Below are positions 16,642 to 24,586 of a DNA stretch of 40,754 bases, in pieces. The notes beneath the pieces were generated by a model. It ran no database searches, was not told the DNA's origin, and saw nothing but the letters and a program-made list of their open reading frames with translations. The translations under genes and the position numbers were made by a program. Within the stretch, counting starts at the first letter, position 1. The number at the start of each line of letters is the position of its first letter. This DNA comes from DATAVB01 sp040414495 (GTDB lineage: Bacteria > Actinomycetota > Actinomycetes > Mycobacteriales > QHCD01), in the NCBI GenBank assembly GCA_040414495.1, contig JBEDUI010000058.1, positions 1 through 40,754 on the forward strand, given 5' to 3'.

Positions 16642-17661
16642 TCAGCTGGTGGGCGGGCCGCTATGCCACACCGCTGAAGACGTATTCGCCATAAACGACG
16701 CATTCGCGGTAATAGCGCTCCGCCGCGTTGTTGTTGGCCATTCCCGCCGGGCGGCCGGAATGTGCGCCATATTGGTTCGCCAGCCGGAATGCCCGCGTAA
16801 GCGGACAACCACGCCACCACCGACATTGGTGTGCGGACCGGCCAAGGGCGCCGGATTGATACCAGCAATGGCCATTGCGGTGCGGCCGGGCCGTGAGCGC
16901 CGCCGTCGCTTCGCAGCAACACTCAACACCCCTAACCTCAGCGCCGTCAGCTGTTCCATGTCTACCTGACCAACAGCCCGGCCTTCGCCGGCGTCGGTCC
17001 AGGACTCCCATGACGCACTGTCGTTCGTACCATCGGCGAATCCAACGTGATGCGCCGCACCGTAGCGCAACAACAATGTCCGCTGAGCAGCGCCATCAGC
17101 GAATCGGTCAGGGTCCCGCAAAGGGTGCGCAGTCGCCACCCGCAGGGTCGCGCCGTCGGTACGGAGCCCCGGCGTCCGACCCGGAATTGACTCCGAACGC
17201 GGCTTCGGAATGCTGGCCACGGCCGCTCGTAACCGCGAGGCCGCGGTCCGGCCGGCCGCGTCGAGTTGTTCCCGAATGCTCTGCATTTCGTTATTGGCCG
17301 CCTCGAGCGCATCGGCGCCAGGGTCGGGACCGGCCGCGCCGGCGGCGAGCCAGCGGGCGGTGGCGGCCGTGGCCGAATCGGCGAGTTGAGCCGCGTACTC
17401 GGCCCGGGTGCGGGCTGCCCGCAGCACCTCGCCATATCGACCCAGGACGGAACGCGCCGTCGTGACAGCGTTCCGGTTGCGGTCGAGCTGCTCGGGGATA
17501 AGCGACATAGCGGCACGGAAACGGTCCGCCTCGCCGCCACTCCAGTGCACCGATTCGATACCGCGCAGGCGCCGCGCGGCATCGTTGGATTGTTCGGCGA
17601 GACGGTGCAGCCCGGCTACGAGGTCGTCGAGCGCGGCTGGGTCTCCGGACGGGCTGGTCAC
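16642..17661 (-). CDS. WXG-type secretion substrate-like protein, probable 3' frameshift
   Basis: 339 codons from a GTG at 17661 that overlaps the upstream stop as GTGA. Residues about 1-80 form a helical segment with HWSGGEADRF, a W-x-G turn as in WXG100/LXG-type substrates of type VII secretion. A second long helical region runs to about residue 170, then a basic, Gly/Pro-rich stretch leads to a folded C-terminal part. The last ~65 codons (below about 16845) become rich in Thr, Ser and Arg and lose the GC3 bias. In the next minus-strand frame, good coding sequence appears instead (NQYGAHSGRPAG, AAERYYRECVVYGEYVFSG) and stops at 16661. One indel near 16810-16845 would join the two. Either an error, a real frameshift or a decayed gene is possible. 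Confidence 0.65.
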   Translation of the reverse strand: MTSPSGDPAALDDLVAGLHRLAEQSNDAARRLRGIESVHWSGGEADRFRAAMSLIPEQLDRNRNAVTTARSVLGRYGEVLRAARTRAEYAAQLADSATAATARWLAAGAAGPDPGADALEAANNEMQSIREQLDAAGRTAASRLRAAVASIPKPRSESIPGRTPGLRTDGATLRVATAHPLRDPDRFADGAAQRTLLLRYGAAHHVGFADGTNDSASWESWTDAGEGRAVGQVDMEQLTALRLGVLSVAAKRRRRSRPGRTAMAIAGINPAPLAGPHTNVGGGVVVRLRGHSGWRTNMAHIPAARREWPTTTRRSAITANASFMANTSSAVWHSGPPTS

Positions 17662-17933
17662 CGGCCACCGCCAGTCGGGCTGGCCTGGCGACCCGCACCG
17701 GCCAGGCACACCATGCGGGTCATCGTCTCGCCGTGCCGCGCCACCGCGTCGAGCGTCCGACCCCACGCGCCCAGGAATTCCCCGATCGCGCTGCTGAGCT
17801 CGGGGTGCCCCACGGAATCCGCGTACCCGGCCAATGACCGGCTGCCGCGCTGCACCTCACGGGCCAGCTCGGTGGCCTCGCGCAGCGGACGGGATGCGCC
17901 ACCCAGCAGATCGGGATCGATGGTGATTTTCAT
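17658..17933 (-). CDS. WXG100-like small protein (ESX-type target)
   Basis: A 91-residue helical protein: MKITIDPDLLGGASRPLREA, a long helix with ELAREVQRGSRSLAGYADSVG, then ELSSAIGEFLGAWGRTLDAVARHGETM. The helix-turn-helix outline, the GAWG turn and the length match actinobacterial type VII secretion target/WXG100-like proteins. It probably pairs with the N-terminal part of the following gene product, as small WXG proteins do. Both of its ends overlap neighbours by 4 bases, showing tight translational coupling. No ESX core gene (EccC, EccD and others) is in the window. Confidence 0.75.
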   Translation of the reverse strand: MKITIDPDLLGGASRPLREATELAREVQRGSRSLAGYADSVGHPELSSAIGEFLGAWGRTLDAVARHGETMTRMVCLAGAGRQASPTGGGR

Positions 17934-18355
17934 GCCGGCCCCCCGGCGGTCGCGCCCGCGTCGTCAAGCTCAACCTCGATGGAGACCAGGCGGTCCAGCG
18001 CCGACACCGCGAGCCGCAATGGCGTCTGGCTGCCGAGGTCCAGCAGCAGGTCGTAGCCGGCCGGCAACAGGTCCAGCAGGTCGGCGCCGGTCAACGAGAA
18101 CCACGGCACCGCGCCGCGGGCAACGGCCAGCTGTTCGGGGGAGGTGTAGATGCAGACCGCGCCGTCACCCGGCCGGCCGAGCGCTTCGAAACCCGGCCGC
18201 ACACCCCGTTCGCAATACACGGTGGTGGCGAGCAGCACGTCGTGCAGCTCGGCGGCGGTAGCGGCGCCAGCCGCGACATCATGGGCGACGTCGGCAAGCG
18301 CGCGTGGTGGGGTGAGCGCGGTCACCAGGTCACTGTACGTCGTTGGCTCAACCAC
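17930..18355 (-). CDS. SseB-domain protein (single domain)
   Basis: A 141-residue protein with one SseB N-terminal-type domain: LHDVLLATTVYCERGVRPGF, then GDGAVCIYTSPEQLAVARG, FSLTGADLLDLLPAGYDLLLDLGSQTPL. It is the first gene of the four-gene cluster and overlaps the WXG100-like gene by 4 bases. GTG start at 18355 with no clear ribosome site. A chaperone, adaptor or immunity role for the WXG-type proteins is conceivable but not shown. Confidence 0.8.
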   Translation of the reverse strand: MVEPTTYSDLVTALTPPRALADVAHDVAAGAATAAELHDVLLATTVYCERGVRPGFEALGRPGDGAVCIYTSPEQLAVARGAVPWFSLTGADLLDLLPAGYDLLLDLGSQTPLRLAVSALDRLVSIEVELDDAGATAGGPA

Positions 18356-18381
18356 TGTAAACCCGGCTAAACGAATTAATC

Positions 18382-18394
18382 GGGCTTTTCGCCC
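18382..18394 (-). terminator. Weak terminator after the kinase gene
   Basis: On the minus strand, GGGC, a GAAAA loop and GCCC are followed by GATTAATTCGTTT. The stem is short, but the AT-rich tail in an otherwise GC-rich region just after the kinase stop codon fits a weak intrinsic terminator. Confidence 0.35.
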
Positions 18395-18400
18395 AGGTGA

Positions 18401-19402
18401 TCAGTCCGTACGTTGATTGTGCTCACACACCACCTCGGGCAGCGTAGACCGGGCCCGATCGAGCCAGTCACTGTCCACAGTGGTCGCTACGGAGCGTGCT
18501 CCAAGCACCAATGCACCGAGCAGCGGCGCCTGGGCTGCGGGCCGGGTCCGGGCCGTCGGGTTTGTACGGGTTAACTCTGCCCACAACGGGTCCAGCAAAA
18601 CCGACCCGGCCGCGAACATGCCGCCGGCCAGATGGACGGTGACGGGCTCGGTCGGGCCGAAGATCCGGTCGTGTACGGCGCCGGCCAGCCGGGCCAGCGC
18701 GACGGCAGCCGCCGTCACGATCGCACTGGCCGCGGCGTCGCCGGCCCGCGCGGCCTCGACCACCTTCGGCGCGAGCCGGCCGAAGCTGGTCCGGCTGAAC
18801 CGGGCGTCGTACACCAACTGCTTGAGCGCGACGAAATCCGCGATGCCGAATTCAGCCGACACCAACCCGGTCAACGCGGTCCGCGGCGCGCGCCCATCGG
18901 CCGTCCGCAGCGCCGCCCGAACGGCCTCCAGACCGACGTGCGTGGCGCTCCCCTCGTCGCCGAGCAGATAACCCCAGCCGCCGCTGTACGCGGTCTGTCC
19001 GCGGCCGTTGGCCCCGTACGCGATCGAGCCGCCGCCGGCGATCACGACCACACCCGGGTCGCCGCCGGTCGCGCCGGCCCAACACGTCACGCGGTCAGCG
19101 ACCACCCGGCTGCCGGGAACGCCGACCAGGTCGGTCAGGGCGGCAGCGATCAGGGCCGCACGTGGATCCGGGTCATCGACGTTGGTCATGCCGGCGACAA
19201 TCGCGTCGATGCGCACGCCGGTCGGCAACCCGGCCAACGCGCCGGCGAGGCTGGCCCGCATCAATTCGGTCCCGCCAGGCGCACCGAGGTGGTCCTGCGG
19301 TCCGCCATGTCCGTGCCATATGACCGTGCCATCGCGGCGGGCCAGCGCGGCGGTCGTCGAAGTCTGCCCGCCGTCAATAGCGAGCAGATAGCTGTCGGTC
19401 AC
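18401..19402 (-). CDS. BadF/BadG-type kinase (N-acetylglucosamine kinase-like)
   Basis: A 333-residue sugar kinase of the ASKHA fold. The phosphate-1 loop is LLAIDGGQTSTTAAL, the adenosine/phosphate-2 region has VVIAGGGSIAYG, and GGWGYLLGDEGSA is the typical BadF/NAGK sugar-binding stretch. PVTVHLAGGMFAAG is the adenosine motif. Members phosphorylate GlcNAc or glucosamine from cell-wall or chitin recycling. GTG start at 19402. It follows the methyltransferase gene on the same strand by 23 bases, so the two may be one transcription unit, though no functional link is evident. Confidence 0.85.
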   Translation of the reverse strand: MTDSYLLAIDGGQTSTTAALARRDGTVIWHGHGGPQDHLGAPGGTELMRASLAGALAGLPTGVRIDAIVAGMTNVDDPDPRAALIAAALTDLVGVPGSRVVADRVTCWAGATGGDPGVVVIAGGGSIAYGANGRGQTAYSGGWGYLLGDEGSATHVGLEAVRAALRTADGRAPRTALTGLVSAEFGIADFVALKQLVYDARFSRTSFGRLAPKVVEAARAGDAAASAIVTAAAVALARLAGAVHDRIFGPTEPVTVHLAGGMFAAGSVLLDPLWAELTRTNPTARTRPAAQAPLLGALVLGARSVATTVDSDWLDRARSTLPEVVCEHNQRTD

Positions 19403-19425
19403 GGGAGTGACCTTAGAGAGTGGGC

Positions 19426-20463
19426 TCAGCGTGGGCGGCAGATCACCCCGTTGTGGGTCTTGATCTCGCCGTGGCGTAGCACCTCGAAACCGTTCTCGTG
19501 CGCGTACAGCCCCAGCTGCCGGGAGTCCATCAATTCGCGGTACGAGAAGTTCATGACGTCACCGAAGAGTCGATAAAACATGCGGGTGCGCCACGACAAT
19601 CTCGGCGTAGTCAAGATTGCGTAACCATTCGGCTTGAGGAATCGCCGATGCCAGTCGAATGCCAACGGCTTGTATTCGTCCGGGAAATGTTCGACCAAGC
19701 CGATCGACACGACCACATCGAACTCGGCCGAGAAATCCAGGTCGCGGATATCACTGACCACGTACGAAATATTCATCTCGTCGCGGTGCCAGACCCGCTT
19801 ATGGCCGCTGCTCGGGTCGACGCCGAGGAATGGGTACTCCACGGGAAATGCGCCGAACCGACCCTCGACGCAGTACTCGTCATAGTCGACGAGAACGGCT
19901 TCGCCACCTGGATACATGGCCTGCAGCAGCATCGCTTCATATCCGTCAGCGGCGCCGAGGAAAAGGATGCGCGGCCGGCGAACCTCCAGGCCGGCGAACA
20001 GCGAACGCTTTGCCCGCGGGTCCCAAATCGTGTCCCCCACCCGCTGGGCCTGGTTCCAGACCGACCACTGCACGACCTCTTTGGCCGCGGCGTAGGCCGC
20101 CAACACTTCGAGCCGGGACAACGAAACGCCGGCCTTTGTCAACGCGCCGATTCGGGCCCTTACCGGGTCGGTGTCGAACATTGACTGGAACGACTCGTTG
20201 AACATCCGCCATGCCGCCGGCGCCGGCAGCGACTCGCCGTGCTCGGCTTCCCAGGCGAGTTTGTCGCGAGACCAATTGTGCACCTGGTACGGCCGGCCGA
20301 TATCCGACCAATCCAGCCGGGAGAAATCCAGCCGCGGCGCGTCGGCAAAGACATCGCGACGCGATGGACGCAGATCGGCCCGGTACGTCGGCCGGAGCTG
20401 GGTGCGCCCGATATCCGCTTCGGTCCAGCGTATGCTCGACTGTCCGGTGTGGATAGTCGCCAT
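19426..20463 (-). CDS. SAM-dependent methyltransferase, unusual type
   Basis: A 345-residue protein with a class I methyltransferase core in its second half: motif I ILFLGAADGYEA, an acidic end of strand 2 in VLVDYDEYCVEGRFG, VVSDIRDLDF, then FDVVVSIGLVEHFPDEYKP and a GYAILTTPRLSWRTRMFYRLFGD segment typical of small-molecule methyltransferases. The N-terminal 150 residues (RPTYRADLRPSRRDVFADAP, then HNWSRDKLAWEAEHGES) are not a domain I recognise and may bind the acceptor. ATG 20463 has AGGAGG at ideal distance. It is divergent from the TetR gene and upstream of the kinase gene. Substrate unknown. Confidence 0.75.
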   Translation of the reverse strand: MATIHTGQSSIRWTEADIGRTQLRPTYRADLRPSRRDVFADAPRLDFSRLDWSDIGRPYQVHNWSRDKLAWEAEHGESLPAPAAWRMFNESFQSMFDTDPVRARIGALTKAGVSLSRLEVLAAYAAAKEVVQWSVWNQAQRVGDTIWDPRAKRSLFAGLEVRRPRILFLGAADGYEAMLLQAMYPGGEAVLVDYDEYCVEGRFGAFPVEYPFLGVDPSSGHKRVWHRDEMNISYVVSDIRDLDFSAEFDVVVSIGLVEHFPDEYKPLAFDWHRRFLKPNGYAILTTPRLSWRTRMFYRLFGDVMNFSYRELMDSRQLGLYAHENGFEVLRHGEIKTHNGVICRPR

Positions 20464-20575
20464 CTCGGGTCGCCTCCTTCACCGGATATGAACGACCTTC
20501 GCATCATAGGCGGATGGCCGGTTGGGGGAAAGCACGAGTATTGTCCGATTCGAAACCTCTCGTGGCAGGAGCTGC

Positions 20576-21277
20576 ATGATTCCTGATGCTGTCAGCGCGG
20601 ACATGATTCAGGCCAGCGGATCGGGTGAACGGGCACCGGAATGGAACAAGCCCGGTGACGCCGCGCCGCTGCGTAAACAACCGGTACAGGAACGCAGCAC
20701 CCGACGGGTGGCGCGAATCCTCGACACCTGCGCCGAGCTCGTCTCCGAGGTCGGCTACGACGGTTTGACGACGACTGTTCTGGCCCGGCGGGCCGGCGTC
20801 GCAATCGGATCGTTATATCAATTCTTCCCGGACAAGCGCGCCGTGGTGCGGGCACTCACGCAGCGGTTCCTCGATGATTTCCTGTTGCGCCTGGAGTCCA
20901 CAGTCGACTTTGACAGCTTCCAGAACTGGTGGGAGGCCGTCGATGCGGTGATGGACACCTACATCGAGATGCATCGTACGGTTCCCGGTTTCGGCGTGTT
21001 GCATTTCGGTGATGTGGTCGATCAACACCTGCTCAATCCCGGCCAGGACAACAACACGGTCGTCGCCGAACAGTTGGCGCGGTTGCTCGTCGCGCGCTTT
21101 GCGTTGCGCGACGACGCGGCTTTGCGGTTGGCGTTGCTGGTGGCGATCGAGGCGGCCGATGCCGTACTGAACCTGGCGTTTCGACGTCGACAGGAAGGCG
21201 ATCCGGAGTTGATCACTGCGGCCAAAGATCTGGTTCGCGGTTATTTGGCCGGACGTCTGCAACCCACCGCCGACTAA
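20576..21277 (+). CDS. TetR-family transcriptional regulator
   Basis: A 233-residue regulator. The DNA-binding domain is RRVARILDTCAELVSEVGYDGLTTT, then VLARRAGVAIGSLYQFFPDKRAVVRAL (in pieces), the canonical TetR helix-turn-helix. It is followed by a helical ligand domain. About 60 residues precede the helix-turn-helix, which is longer than usual. ATG 20576 follows AGGAG by 4 bases; an internal ATG at 20603 is an alternative. It diverges from the methyltransferase gene. It could also serve the operon at 22673, whose upstream palindromes look like TetR sites, but this is untested. Confidence 0.88.
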   Translation: MIPDAVSADMIQASGSGERAPEWNKPGDAAPLRKQPVQERSTRRVARILDTCAELVSEVGYDGLTTTVLARRAGVAIGSLYQFFPDKRAVVRALTQRFLDDFLLRLESTVDFDSFQNWWEAVDAVMDTYIEMHRTVPGFGVLHFGDVVDQHLLNPGQDNNTVVAEQLARLLVARFALRDDAALRLALLVAIEAADAVLNLAFRRRQEGDPELITAAKDLVRGYLAGRLQPTAD

Positions 21278-21311
21278 GCGAACACAGCAAAACTGAACGG
21301 GCGCAGCAAAA

Positions 21312-21336
21312 AGGCCGGCGCGGATCGCGCCGGCCT
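21312..21336 (-). terminator. Intrinsic terminator of the YceI gene
   Basis: A perfect 11-bp stem, AGGCCGGCGCG with a GAT loop and CGCGCCGGCCT. On the minus strand it is followed by TTTTTGCTG, so it terminates the YceI gene (stop at 21375). Being symmetric, it may also help stop the TetR transcript from the other side. Confidence 0.85.
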
Positions 21337-21374
21337 CTTGCCCGTGCCACGTCCCTCTACAGAGGACAGACGGC

Positions 21375-21932
21375 TCAGTTGGTCTGCAGAACGGCTTCAA
21401 CCTCGAACTGGATGGAGATCTTGTCGCCGACCATCACGCCGCCGGTCTCCAGGACCGCGGCGAAGGTGACGTTGTAGTCGTTACGGTCGATATCAAACTT
21501 GGCGGTGAAGCCAGCGCGCGGCGCACCGTCCGGGCCGGCAACGATGCCACCGACCTCGAGGTCAGCGGTGATGCGCCGGGTGACGCCCTTGATGGTCAGA
21601 TCACCATCAATGAGGAGATCGTCACCATTCGGTCGAATGCCGGTCGATACGAACGTAATCGCGGGATACTTCTCCACCTCGAGGAAGTCCGCGGAACGGA
21701 GGTGGTTGTCGCGCTGCTCGTTGTTGGTGTCGATTGAGGTCGGGTCGATGGAGACCGAGACCGACGACGCCAACGGATCCTCGGCAGCGTTGATCTCACC
21801 TTCTAGCTTTCCGAACCGGCCGCGCACCTTCGATACCAAGTGGCGAACGCTGAAGCCTGCCTCGGAGTGAGTCGGGTCGATGACCCACTTGCCGGTGACG
21901 TAGCCAGGAATGTCAACAGTGGGAGTGCTCAT
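21375..21932 (-). CDS. YceI-family protein
   Basis: A 185-residue lipocalin-like protein. It has the YceI sequence GKWVIDPTHSEAGFSVRHLVSKVRG in pieces, VDPTSIDTNNEQRDNHLRSADFLEV, then GDLTIKGVTRRITADLEVGG and NDYNVTF. The family binds polyprenyl-type lipids. This copy lacks a signal peptide, as actinobacterial copies usually do, so it is expected in the cytoplasm. The start is ATG 21932 with GGAAGGA 7-8 bases upstream. It is divergent from a MarR gene, an arrangement often seen for MarR-controlled YceI genes. Confidence 0.9.
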   Translation of the reverse strand: MSTPTVDIPGYVTGKWVIDPTHSEAGFSVRHLVSKVRGRFGKLEGEINAAEDPLASSVSVSIDPTSIDTNNEQRDNHLRSADFLEVEKYPAITFVSTGIRPNGDDLLIDGDLTIKGVTRRITADLEVGGIVAGPDGAPRAGFTAKFDIDRNDYNVTFAAVLETGGVMVGDKISIQFEVEAVLQTN

Positions 21933-21988
21933 AGGGGGTCCTTCCGGAGAGTCCACAGGTCGTGCGGGTACGGCTTTACAAAGTACAT

Positions 21989-22000
21989 TGAGGGTTCAAC
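21989..22000. promoter_or_regulatory. Putative MarR operator
   Basis: TTGAGGGTTCAA is an inverted repeat of TTGA and TCAA around 4 bases, lying in the gap between divergent YceI and MarR genes. Symmetric TTGA-type half-sites are common for MarR proteins. It would let the MarR product repress both genes. Confidence 0.4.
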
Positions 22001-22026
22001 TATTCCTAGAACATGGAGGGGCCAAT

Positions 22027-22539
22027 ATGTCTGGTACGCGGTGGCTCGATGGCGACGAGCAGCGGACCTGGCGTGCCTTCCTGTCCGCTTCGACGCTGTT
22101 GTTCAGCCAGCTGGAACGGGAAATGCAGCGCGATTCGGGTCTCTCCCACCCGTATTACGAGATTCTGGTGCGACTGTCCGAGGCGGAGGGTCGGGCGCTG
22201 CGGATGAGCGAGTTGGCCCGCAACTCGATGTCCTCACGCAGCCGGCTCTCGCACGCGGTGGCGCGACTGGAAGAGGCCGGTCTGGTCCGCCGGGAGAGCT
22301 GCCCGAGCGACCGACGCGGCTCGGTCGCGGTGCTGACCGAGAAGGGGTTCGCCACCCTGGACTCGGCCGCGCCGATGCACGTCGAGGGCGTCCGCAGCCA
22401 CCTGTTCGACCAGCTCACCCGGGAGCAACAGCATGAGCTGCGCACCGCATGTGAGGCGATCGCCGAGCACCTGAGCGGCCTGGACGAAACCAAGTCGGAC
22501 AGCAATGCTGATCCGCGGAGCCCCGAGCCCAGCCACTGA
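22027..22539 (+). CDS. MarR-family transcriptional regulator
   Basis: A 170-residue winged-helix regulator: YYEILVRLSEAEGRALRMSEL, the recognition region ARNSMSSRSRLSHAVARLEEAGLV, and the wing RRESCPSDRRGSVAVLTEKG. ATG 22027 follows GGAGGGG. The frame is open further upstream but overlaps the divergent YceI start. The tail (last 20 residues) is polar and likely disordered. It probably controls itself and YceI. No cysteine suggesting redox sensing is seen near the dimer interface. Confidence 0.9.
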   Translation: MSGTRWLDGDEQRTWRAFLSASTLLFSQLEREMQRDSGLSHPYYEILVRLSEAEGRALRMSELARNSMSSRSRLSHAVARLEEAGLVRRESCPSDRRGSVAVLTEKGFATLDSAAPMHVEGVRSHLFDQLTREQQHELRTACEAIAEHLSGLDETKSDSNADPRSPEPSH

Positions 22540-22613
22540 GCCACCCCCGGGTGATTTGGGCCACCCGTTCACGCTTTCCACGCCAAGCCGTAGCGCCAGA
22601 TTGGTTGCGTCGG

Positions 22614-22653
22614 TTACTCGCGAGTAATACGGTCGCTTGTTACCGGCGAGTAG
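22614..22653. promoter_or_regulatory. Paired palindromic operator before the acyl-CoA dehydrogenase
   Basis: TTACTCGCGAGTAA (22614-22627) is a perfect 14-bp palindrome. A second, imperfect copy, TTACCGGCGAGTAG, lies at 22640-22653, 26 bases start to start. The pair ends 19 bases before the ATG at 22673. The size and symmetry suit a TetR-type regulator of fatty-acid or phenylacetate catabolism. Confidence 0.6.
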
Positions 22654-22672
22654 CAACCCTGTGGAGCGCACG

Positions 22673-24496
22673 ATGGGGCACTACAAGAGCAATATCCGTG
22701 ACCTGGAGTTCAACCTCTTCGAGGTGCTGGGCACCGAGCGACGACTCGGCACCGGCCGGTTCGCCGACCTGGATACCGAGACCGCCCGAGCCATGCTGAG
22801 CGAGGTCGACCGCCTCGCCACCGGCCCATTGGCCGAGAGCTTCGCCGACGCCGACCGCAATCCGCCGACGTTCGACCCCGAAACGCATTCGGTGACCGTT
22901 CCGCCCTCATTCGTACGGGCATTCCAGTCCCTTGTGGACGGAGGCTGGTCGCTGCTCGGCGCCCCGACCGAACTCGGCGGCACCGAGGTGCCGCGGACGC
23001 TGACCTGGGCGATCGCGGAGCTGGTGCTCGGCTCCAACCCGGCCGCGTTCATGTACGCCGCCGGCCCGACCTTCGCCGGCACGCTCTACCGCCTGGGAAC
23101 CCCGGACCAGCAGCAGATCGCGCGCCTCATGGCCGAACGGAACTGGGGCTCGACCATGGTCCTGACCGAGCCCGACGCCGGTAGCGATGTCGGCGCCGGC
23201 CGGACCAAGGCGATCCGGCAGGACGACGGCACCTGGCATTTGGAAGGCGTCAAGCGGTTCATCACCTCCGGCGACTGGGATTGGCCGGAGAACATCGTGC
23301 ACCTGGTGCTGGCCCGGCCGGAGGGACCCGGCGTCGAGTCGAAGCCCGGCACGAAAGGCCTCTCGCTCTTCGTCGTACCGAAATTCCTGTTCGACATTTC
23401 CACCGGCGAAGTCGGCGAACGCAACGGCGTTTACGTCACCGGGCTTGAACACAAGATGGGCCTGAAGGTATCCAGCACCTGTGAGCTGACCTTCGGCGCT
23501 GATGCGCCGGCAATCGGGTACCTGGTCGGCGATGTGCACGACGGCATCGCGCAGATGTTCCACGTCATCGAATACGCCCGGATGATGGTCGGCACCAAGG
23601 CGATCGCGACATTGTCCACCGGTTATCTCAATGCCCTTGAATACGCCAAAACCCGCGTACAGGGCGCGGATATGACCCAGCTGACCAACCGGTCCGCGCC
23701 GCGGGTTCCGATCACCCGGCACCCGGACGTACGCCGCATGTTGATGCTGCAGAAGTCGTACGCCGAAGGGCTGCGGGCATTGGCGCTTTATGCCGCCTCG
23801 CAACAGGATCTGGTCAGCGACGGGGACGAGTTGGCCGAGCGGGTCAACGACCTGCTCCTACCGATCGTCAAAGGCGTCGGCTCGGAACGGTCGTACGAAA
23901 TGCTGGCCCTGTCGCTGCAGACCTTGGGCGGATCCGGATATTTGCAGGACTACCCCATCGAGCAGTACATCCGGGACGCCAAGATCGACACGTTGTACGA
24001 GGGAACGACCGCGATCCAGGCGCAGGATCTGTTCTTCCGCAAGATCGTCCGGGACAACGGCCAGGCGCTGACCAAGCTGGCCGGCGATATTCAGTCCTTT
24101 GTGGACAATGAGTCCGGAAATGGCCGATTGAAAGAGGAACGCGCGCTGCTGGCGGCCGCATTGGCCGACGTACAGGCGATTGTGGGCACGATGGTCGTCC
24201 ATCTGACCGAGTCGCAGAAGGACCCGACCACGATCTACCGGGTCGGCCAGAACGCGAACCGGTTGCTGATGAGCATGGGTGACCTGCTGATCGGCTGGTT
24301 GCTGCTGGGCCAGGCCGAGGTCGCGTTGCGTGCGTTGGACAACGGCCCGGCCGAACGCGACATTTCGTTCTATGAGGGCAAGGTCGCGGCGGCCCGGTTC
24401 TTCGCCACCACCGTGCTACCCGAGTTGCACGCTCGTCGCGCGGTGGCCGAAAACGTCGACGACGGGCTGATGCAGTTGTCGGAGGACGCGTTCTAA
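22673..24496 (+). CDS. Acyl-CoA dehydrogenase (FadE-type, long form)
   Basis: A 607-residue flavoenzyme, longer than the 380-residue core family. The N-terminal helical region is followed by MVLTEPDAGSDVGAGRT (FAD/substrate loop) and VKRFITSGDWD. The C-terminal helical domain has QTLGGSGYLQDYPIEQYIRDAKIDTLYEGTT in pieces, where the glutamate of YEGTT is at the catalytic-base position. An extra C-terminal domain of about 130 residues is typical of the FadE5-like/long-chain group. It oxidises acyl-CoA to enoyl-CoA. It lies 114 bases before paaN on the same strand and probably works in the later beta-oxidation-like steps or on side chains. ATG 22673 is chosen over 22637 because the palindromes lie just upstream. 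Confidence 0.88.
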   Translation: MGHYKSNIRDLEFNLFEVLGTERRLGTGRFADLDTETARAMLSEVDRLATGPLAESFADADRNPPTFDPETHSVTVPPSFVRAFQSLVDGGWSLLGAPTELGGTEVPRTLTWAIAELVLGSNPAAFMYAAGPTFAGTLYRLGTPDQQQIARLMAERNWGSTMVLTEPDAGSDVGAGRTKAIRQDDGTWHLEGVKRFITSGDWDWPENIVHLVLARPEGPGVESKPGTKGLSLFVVPKFLFDISTGEVGERNGVYVTGLEHKMGLKVSSTCELTFGADAPAIGYLVGDVHDGIAQMFHVIEYARMMVGTKAIATLSTGYLNALEYAKTRVQGADMTQLTNRSAPRVPITRHPDVRRMLMLQKSYAEGLRALALYAASQQDLVSDGDELAERVNDLLLPIVKGVGSERSYEMLALSLQTLGGSGYLQDYPIEQYIRDAKIDTLYEGTTAIQAQDLFFRKIVRDNGQALTKLAGDIQSFVDNESGNGRLKEERALLAAALADVQAIVGTMVVHLTESQKDPTTIYRVGQNANRLLMSMGDLLIGWLLLGQAEVALRALDNGPAERDISFYEGKVAAARFFATTVLPELHARRAVAENVDDGLMQLSEDAF

Positions 24497-24531
24497 CTGA
24501 TTGCTCCCGGTCCGGGCGAAACGCTCGAGTC

Positions 24532-24562
24532 TTGCGGATCCAGCGAAACCGCGACTAATAAT
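24532..24562 (+). promoter_or_regulatory. Possible promoter for paaN
   Basis: TTGCGG (24532-24537), an 18-base spacer and TAATAA (24556-24561) form a fair sigma-70-like promoter in the 114-base gap before paaN. It would allow the paa genes to be expressed separately from the acyl-CoA dehydrogenase. Confidence 0.35.
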
Positions 24563-24586
24563 GGTGACGCTCGGACCGTCAGTCCC

